Notes under the pieces: generated by a model
Told to the model about the DNA's origin: nothing
Database searches by the model: none
The model's input: only the letters and a program-made list of their open reading frames with translations
Position numbers and translations under genes: made by a program
Assembly: GCA_038227745.1 (NCBI GenBank)
Contig: JBBRPS010000659.1
Coordinates: 1 to 5,923 of the forward strand
DNA: 5,923 bases
Direction: 5' to 3'
DNA from: DASPXY01 sp038227745
GTDB taxonomy: Bacteria; Planctomycetota; Planctomycetia; Gemmatales; Gemmataceae
Part shown: positions 1-3,061 of the stretch, piece by piece
Numbering within the stretch: the first letter of the stretch is position 1
How the letters are laid out: the number at the start of each line of letters is the position of its first letter

Positions 1-16
1 ACAGAATCCCCTTTAA

Positions 17-39
17 GACCGCTCGCGGCCAGAGCGGTC
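17..39 (-). terminator. Hairpin overlapping the cytochrome stop codon, possible terminator
   Basis: An 8-bp perfect stem pairs 17-24 with 32-39 around a 7-base loop. It includes two bases of the TGA stop of the minus-strand cytochrome gene. Read on the minus strand, the stem is followed by TTAAAGG, so the T tract is poor. It is plausible as a transcription end or 3' stabilising hairpin, but a canonical intrinsic terminator would have more T residues. Confidence 0.4.
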
Positions 40-1396
40 ACAGCGTCTTCAAATACTCGATGACCGCCCGGCGCTGCTCCTCGGTCAGGTCGTCGCCGAA
101 CGTATGGCCGCCGTTGCCGCGGCCCGGCTGCGTCGTGTCGTACACCTTCCGCCGCTCGAGCGGCGGCAACTTCGGGTCGGCGCCGCGCTCCAGCACCTGC
201 ACCTTCCAACCCAGGTGTACCGCGTCGTAATCCTCCTTGCCGGTGCGGAACGAGCGCGTGTAGATCTTCGGCCGCGCCTTCGAGTTCAGCACGCCGTGGA
301 CGGTCGGCACCGAGCCGTTGTGGAAGTATGGGGCCGTGGCCCACACGCCGTCCAGCGGCGGCGCCTGGTAGCCTCGCGAGCCCGTCACCGGGTAGCCCTC
401 CTTGCCGTCCGCCCGCTTCTCCTTCGCGAACCAACTCTTGTTGTAATACTCGCCCCACTCGGGCGCGAAGCCGTCGTAGCGCGTCCGGTCCGTGCCGATC
501 TCGTCGATCGGCACGACCTTGTTCGGGTAGGTCCACTTCGCGCCGTAGGTGCCGTGACAGCTCGCGCAAGTGCGGTTGAACAGCTTCTCGCCCTTCTTCG
601 CCAGGTCGCGGTCGATCGGGAAGGGGTACTTGGGCGGCCGGAGGGTGTGGAGGTACGCCTGGATGTCGGCGAAGGTCGGCTCCTCCTTGTCGAAGGTCGC
701 CAGGGAGTTGGTCGGCACGAGCATGAACTGCATGATGGAGCGGACCGAGCGGGCGTGGCTGGTGCCGGTGTGGTACATGGTCTTCTTCTTGCGAAGGTGC
801 CACCAGGCGGGCACGTCCTCGCACAGGTTGTCGCGCAGGGCGATGTCGAGCGGCGGGATGCGCAGTTTGAGGTCGGCGTGGCGGAATGACAGAAGGAAGA
901 CGGCGAAGTTGCCGGCCTCGGAGGTGCCGCGGACGTTGGTGAACTTGATCGGCGTCTTGCCCTTGCCGCCGCTGACCTTGCCCAGGTCCTCGAACAGGGC
1001 CTCGATGTCGAGCGACGTGTTGCCCAGGCCGACGTGGCTCTGGCCGAGGATGGAGCCGCCGTGGCAGAGCAGGCAGTCGCTGGTGAGACCGCGGCCGACC
1101 AGCATGCCCGGCGCCTCGCGCAGGCCCATTGGATATTTGCCGTTGTCGTACGGAGCAGGGTGCAAGCCGTAGCGCTCCCTGAACGCCTTCGCGTAGTCCT
1201 GCGGCGCTTCCTTGACGTCCGGTCCCCAGTTTTTCCAGGCGTTTTCGTAGGAAGTGAGCGACCAGAGGGCGTGGGTGAAGGGGCGCGTGAGCAGGGCAGT
1301 GCGGCCGCGCTCGACAGGCCCTGGGCCGTCCGCCAGCGCCAGCGGGCCCAGCAGGGCGAAACCGACGGCGGCGGCGATCAGGCAACCACGGATCAT
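38..1396 (-). CDS. Secreted diheme c-type cytochrome (cytochrome c peroxidase/RoxA-like superfamily)
   Basis: A 452-residue periplasmic electron-transfer or oxidoreductase protein. Residues 1-22 are a signal peptide with an ALA cleavage site before D23. Two covalent heme c sites are visible: C108-L-L-C-H112 and C277-A-S-C-H281. Other landmarks are NVRG (154-157), DVPAWWHLRKKK (194-205), APYFHNGSVPTV (355-366) and a C-terminal GHTFGDDLTEEQ helix start followed by EYLKTL. The APYFHNGS segment and the C-terminal motif are typical of diheme peroxidase-like proteins, including the RoxA rubber oxygenases. This protein is much shorter than RoxA, so rubber cleavage should not be assumed. The ATG at 1396 was chosen over a start at 1540 because it has a strong ribosome site and begins a clean signal peptide; the longer version would run back into the hairpin at 1538-1563. 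The gene appears monocistronic. Substrate and redox partner are unknown. Confidence 0.9.
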   Translation of the reverse strand: MIRGCLIAAAVGFALLGPLALADGPGPVERGRTALLTRPFTHALWSLTSYENAWKNWGPDVKEAPQDYAKAFRERYGLHPAPYDNGKYPMGLREAPGMLVGRGLTSDCLLCHGGSILGQSHVGLGNTSLDIEALFEDLGKVSGGKGKTPIKFTNVRGTSEAGNFAVFLLSFRHADLKLRIPPLDIALRDNLCEDVPAWWHLRKKKTMYHTGTSHARSVRSIMQFMLVPTNSLATFDKEEPTFADIQAYLHTLRPPKYPFPIDRDLAKKGEKLFNRTCASCHGTYGAKWTYPNKVVPIDEIGTDRTRYDGFAPEWGEYYNKSWFAKEKRADGKEGYPVTGSRGYQAPPLDGVWATAPYFHNGSVPTVHGVLNSKARPKIYTRSFRTGKEDYDAVHLGWKVQVLERGADPKLPPLERRKVYDTTQPGRGNGGHTFGDDLTEEQRRAVIEYLKTL

Positions 1397-1403
1397 CGCG
1401 AAA

Positions 1404-1411
1404 CCTCCTCC
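1404..1411 (-). promoter_or_regulatory. Shine-Dalgarno site of the cytochrome gene
   Basis: GGAGGAGG on the minus strand lies 7 bases before the ATG at 1396. It is near-perfect and decides the start in favour of the signal-peptide Met rather than the upstream in-frame Met at 1540. Confidence 0.85.
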
Positions 1412-1439
1412 AGGGGGACAGACGTTGCTTACACGTCCT

Positions 1440-1448
1440 ATTGTATCA
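1440..1448 (-). promoter_or_regulatory. Extended -10 promoter for the cytochrome gene
   Basis: Minus-strand TGATACAAT fits the extended -10 form TGn-TATAAT with one mismatch in the hexamer. No good -35 box is seen at 16-18 bases upstream, which is acceptable for an extended -10 promoter. Transcription would begin near 1433 and leave a leader of roughly 37 bases. The hairpin at 1538-1563 lies upstream and would insulate this promoter from the LapA gene. Confidence 0.45.
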
Positions 1449-1537
1449 TCCCACGCCGGGAAAACTTCGCCCGGAGGGGCGCGTCGGACCAGGAGTTGCG
1501 CGACGGGGTGATCGGAGACTGGCGCGCAGGGAAACGG

Positions 1538-1563
1538 CAACGCCCCGGTTTTCCGGGGCGTTG
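1538..1563 (-). terminator. Strong hairpin between the LapA-domain and cytochrome genes
   Basis: A perfect 11-bp GC-rich stem (1538-1548 with 1553-1563) closes a 4-base loop, TTTT on the plus strand and AAAA on the minus strand. It begins 46 bases downstream of the LapA-domain stop codon. On the minus strand it is followed by CCGTTTCCC, a weak T run. Position and stability fit a terminator for the LapA-domain gene; the poor T tract lowers confidence. Confidence 0.65.
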
Positions 1564-1609
1564 TCTCCCATCAGGGCATGTGACAGTCAGGGACTCCGCC
1601 GGAGCGGGT

Positions 1610-1849
1610 TCAGCGGCTGTGGGCGTGCTCGGGGGTTTCGGTCACACGGACGAAGGAGCGGCGGAGAAGGCCGACGACCGTCCAGCCGCTGATCATGCCG
1701 AGCAGGTACGCCAGGCCGGCCATCTGCGCGACGGTCAGCGTGAAGGAGAAGTCGAAGAAGTGGACGGTCATCTCGGCGTTGTTCTGCATGGCGAAGGCGA
1801 CGATCGCCACGCCGACGGCGACGAGAATCAGGAAGCAAATGACGCGCAT
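1610..1849 (-). CDS. LapA-domain (DUF1049) small inner-membrane protein
   Basis: A 79-residue protein with two hydrophobic segments, about residues 3-20 and 40-62. They are joined by the sequence QNNAEMTVHFFDFSFTLTV. A QN pair right after the first helix, an aromatic-rich V-x-F loop, and a second helix with LAYLLGMISGW followed by LLRRS are the hallmarks of the LapA/DUF1049 domain. In Escherichia coli the LapA protein works with LapB in lipopolysaccharide assembly control, but this domain is widespread in proteins of untested role, so the function here is inferred only at domain level. The short basic tail after residue 62 probably lies in the cytoplasm. The start at 1849 was preferred to an upstream in-frame ATG at 1942 because it has an SD-like GAGG and opens directly into the membrane helix. 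The gene stands 103 bases downstream of the DUF7689 gene and could be read through from it; no convincing promoter was seen in that gap. Confidence 0.82.
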   Translation of the reverse strand: MRVICFLILVAVGVAIVAFAMQNNAEMTVHFFDFSFTLTVAQMAGLAYLLGMISGWTVVGLLRRSFVRVTETPEHAHSR

Positions 1850-1856
1850 GGGACAG

Positions 1857-1860
1857 CCTC
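1857..1860 (-). promoter_or_regulatory. Shine-Dalgarno site of the LapA-domain gene
   Basis: Minus-strand GAGG lies 7 bases before the ATG at 1849. It supports the short 79-residue form over the N-terminally extended frame that begins at 1942. Confidence 0.6.
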
Positions 1861-1952
1861 GTTGTTCGGTCGGGTTGTAACCACACTCACTTCGCTTGTA
1901 ATCATGCAAACGGAGTGCCGACGAAAAGGGCGGGCCTGGCATTGTGTGTTGG

Positions 1953-2417
1953 TCACGGGCTCTCCGACGTCGCGGGGCCTGTTCCGGGGACAGGACGCTT
2001 CATGAGCAGCACGACGGAGCTATAAACCTCTCCCGCGACATCGTGCAGCGCGTGCTCGATGTCCTCCGCCTTACCCAGCTTGCTCGTCCAGCGGCCGCCG
2101 GACAGTTGCCGCGCCGCGTGGGTCGGCTTCCCGAGTTCATCCGCAAAGAGGGCAAGCTTCTCAAAGCCCGGCTCCACTTCCTCGCCAGAGCAAACCGAGT
2201 AGCCGAGCGCGATGAAGACACCCTGGAAGGCGGACACCGTTCGCTCGCGGGGGTGTCCGGGAGGCCAATACTCTTCTTCAAGGTCGGGATCCGGCCACCA
2301 CCAGTTCCGTGAATCACCCGCAGCCCAGGCGATGCAGTTGTAATCCTTGTCGCGTGGACTCGTGATCCGGTAACCGCCCGCCGCCAGTCCCGGGAAGAGA
2401 TCTTCGAGTCTCATCAT
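1953..2417 (-). CDS. DUF7689-type protein, second gene of a coupled pair
   Basis: A 154-residue soluble protein with no signal peptide or membrane segment. Motifs in order: FPGL (8-11), YRITSP (16-21), YNCIAWAAGD (26-35), WWWPDP (39-44), YWPPGHPRE (50-58), FxxALGY (68-73), EPGFEKLALF (82-91), PTHAARQL (98-105), RWTSKLG (109-115) and DIEH (119-122). This matches, from memory, the family now called DUF7689, whose function I do not know. Conserved-looking C28, H100 and D119/H122 fall in the order expected of a papain-like Cys-His hydrolase such as NlpC/P60, with H100 at the start of a predicted strand; that reading is inference. The start overlaps the stop of the preceding gene as ATGA. A second ATG at 2414 is also possible, and no strong SD is seen, which fits translational coupling. 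The last dozen or so residues, rich in Pro, Gly, Thr and Ser, look like a disordered tail. The product is probably cytoplasmic. Confidence 0.8.
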   Translation of the reverse strand: MMRLEDLFPGLAAGGYRITSPRDKDYNCIAWAAGDSRNWWWPDPDLEEEYWPPGHPRERTVSAFQGVFIALGYSVCSGEEVEPGFEKLALFADELGKPTHAARQLSGGRWTSKLGKAEDIEHALHDVAGEVYSSVVLLMKRPVPGTGPATSESP

Positions 2418-2749
2418 CGGTATCCGTTATCCTTGCCCCAGCGCACCCAGGCTTCCACCATCTGAGGCACGTTCCCCGCCGCCTCCTTCGGAATCGGCTG
2501 GGCGCCCGTGATCTGCCGCAGGGCGATGAACCAGTGCCGGTGCTGCTCTTGCAGGTCGCGCAACAGCAACGGGACCACGGCCTGACCCATGCCAATGATT
2601 TCCTGGTACGCCGGGTGTTTGCTGGCCTCCTCCATGGACGAGAGGTAGGCCGTCGCCTCGTCCCACGTCGCCGCCAGCCGGTGGAAGCGCTGCTCCAGCG
2701 TTTCCGCGGGCGGCGCGTCGGGCGTCTGCTTGAGAGGAATGGAAGCCAT
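2414..2749 (-). CDS. Small helical protein of unknown function, first gene of the coupled pair
   Basis: A 111-residue, mostly alpha-helical cytoplasmic protein. It has an N-terminal helix with ETLEQRFHRLAATWDEAT, then HPAYQEIIGMG (45-55), a leucine-rich helix VVPLLLRDL, HWFIALRQITG (72-82), PIPKE (85-89), and a C-terminal W101-V-R-W104-G with GY at 109-110. I recall similar proteins as conserved hypotheticals in cyanobacteria and planctomycetes, often just upstream of a DUF7689 gene; I cannot name a function. The IIGMG...LL.DL...HWF.AL..ITG pattern resembles a short HEAT-like helical hairpin, which suggests protein binding. The start at 2749 has AGGGAG 9 bases upstream and follows a good promoter. 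The much longer open frame running upstream to 4201 is antisense to the metallohydrolase gene and is not coding. The stop shares bases with the start of the next gene. Confidence 0.78.
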   Translation of the reverse strand: MASIPLKQTPDAPPAETLEQRFHRLAATWDEATAYLSSMEEASKHPAYQEIIGMGQAVVPLLLRDLQEQHRHWFIALRQITGAQPIPKEAAGNVPQMVEAWVRWGKDNGYR

Positions 2750-2805
2750 CGTATCCGTCTCCCTGCCTGTCACGGCGGTTCTCAGCGAATCCGTACCCGC
2801 TCCTG

Positions 2806-2835
2806 ATTCTACTCGGATGCCGTCCCCGGTGTCAG
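2806..2835 (-). promoter_or_regulatory. Sigma70-like promoter for the coupled two-gene cassette
   Basis: On the minus strand CTGACA (2835-2830) and TAGAAT (2811-2806) are separated by 18 bases. Each has one mismatch to the TTGACA/TATAAT consensus. Transcription would start near 2799, giving a leader of about 50 bases before the ATG at 2749. No operator was recognised. Confidence 0.6.
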
Positions 2836-2889
2836 GATGACGAGGAATGAACCCCGGTTCCTTGTTGTCTTCCCGCCTCCCTCTGACTC

Positions 2890-2993
2890 TATACCGTCGC
2901 CGTTGCAGAACCGCCTGTTTAGCCGCGAGTCTCGGGCGAGCGCTCGCCCGAGGCTCGCGGCTAAACAGGCGGAACTCGGCCGGCGACCGTATA
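2890..2993. repeat. 104-bp near-perfect palindrome (candidate REP/MITE-like element)
   Basis: The centre lies between 2941 and 2942 with no spacer. Inner arms of 31 bp (2911-2941 and 2942-2972) match except for one T/G position, which would be a G-U wobble in RNA. After 8 poorly paired bases on each side, outer arms of 13 bp (2890-2902 and 2981-2993) pair at 12 of 13 positions in exact register. Shared symmetry makes one structured element rather than two chance repeats. The inner arm begins CCGCCTGTTTAGCCGCGAG. It contains no gene. It could be a dispersed palindromic repeat, a tiny non-autonomous mobile element, or a cruciform-forming regulatory site. No clear target-site duplication flanks it. 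Confidence 0.85.
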
Positions 2994-2995
2994 AT
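2990..2995 (+). promoter_or_regulatory. TATAAT box upstream of the metallohydrolase gene
   Basis: A perfect TATAAT begins inside the last four bases of the palindrome's outer arm. It would start transcription near 3002 and leave a leader of about 60 bases. No -35 match is present at 15-18 bases spacing, because that position lies in the GC-rich inner arm. It is plausible as the gene's -10 box but unsupported by a full promoter. Confidence 0.4.
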
Positions 2996-3050
2996 ACCGA
3001 CAACCTCGCCCGCCGCAGAGCGCGAGGAGCGACTTCGCCCGGCTACACAT

Positions 3051-3054
3051 GGAG
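3051..3054 (+). promoter_or_regulatory. Shine-Dalgarno site of the metallohydrolase gene
   Basis: GGAG lies 7 bases before the ATG at 3062. It decides for this start over the out-of-frame ATG at 3049, which lacks its own SD and leads into a short shadow frame. The chosen frame is open upstream too, so the SD and the signal peptide set the start. Confidence 0.65.
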
Positions 3055-3061
3055 CACACCC

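Larger units (their letters stand above)
2750..3061. other. Divergent intergenic region
   Basis: This stretch of 312 bases has no supported gene. From left to right it holds the leader and promoter of the coupled pair (to 2835), about 50 bases with no recognised signal (2836-2889), the 104-bp palindrome (2890-2993), a TATAAT overlapping its right edge, and a leader ending in the SD site of the metallohydrolase gene. Open frames through it on both strands exist because the palindrome reads nearly alike in both directions. Confidence 0.8.

Noticed and set aside
1850..1952. A promoter for the LapA-domain gene
   Set aside because: Minus-strand TTGCAT and TTACAA are present but about 23 bases apart, too far for a sigma70 pair; no convincing alternative was found.
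1979..1995. A small hairpin (CCTGT/ACAGG) near the end of the DUF7689 gene
   Set aside because: A 5-bp stem inside the coding region without a T run; expected by chance in GC-rich DNA.
1034..2005. A 323-codon plus-strand open frame
   Set aside because: It runs antisense through the cytochrome start, the hairpin and the LapA-domain gene, with no SD or family motifs; it is a product of high GC.
2911..2972. A CRISPR repeat or intrinsic terminator
   Set aside because: There is a single palindrome with no spacer-repeat series. The arms are too long and symmetric for a simple terminator, and no T tract follows on either strand.
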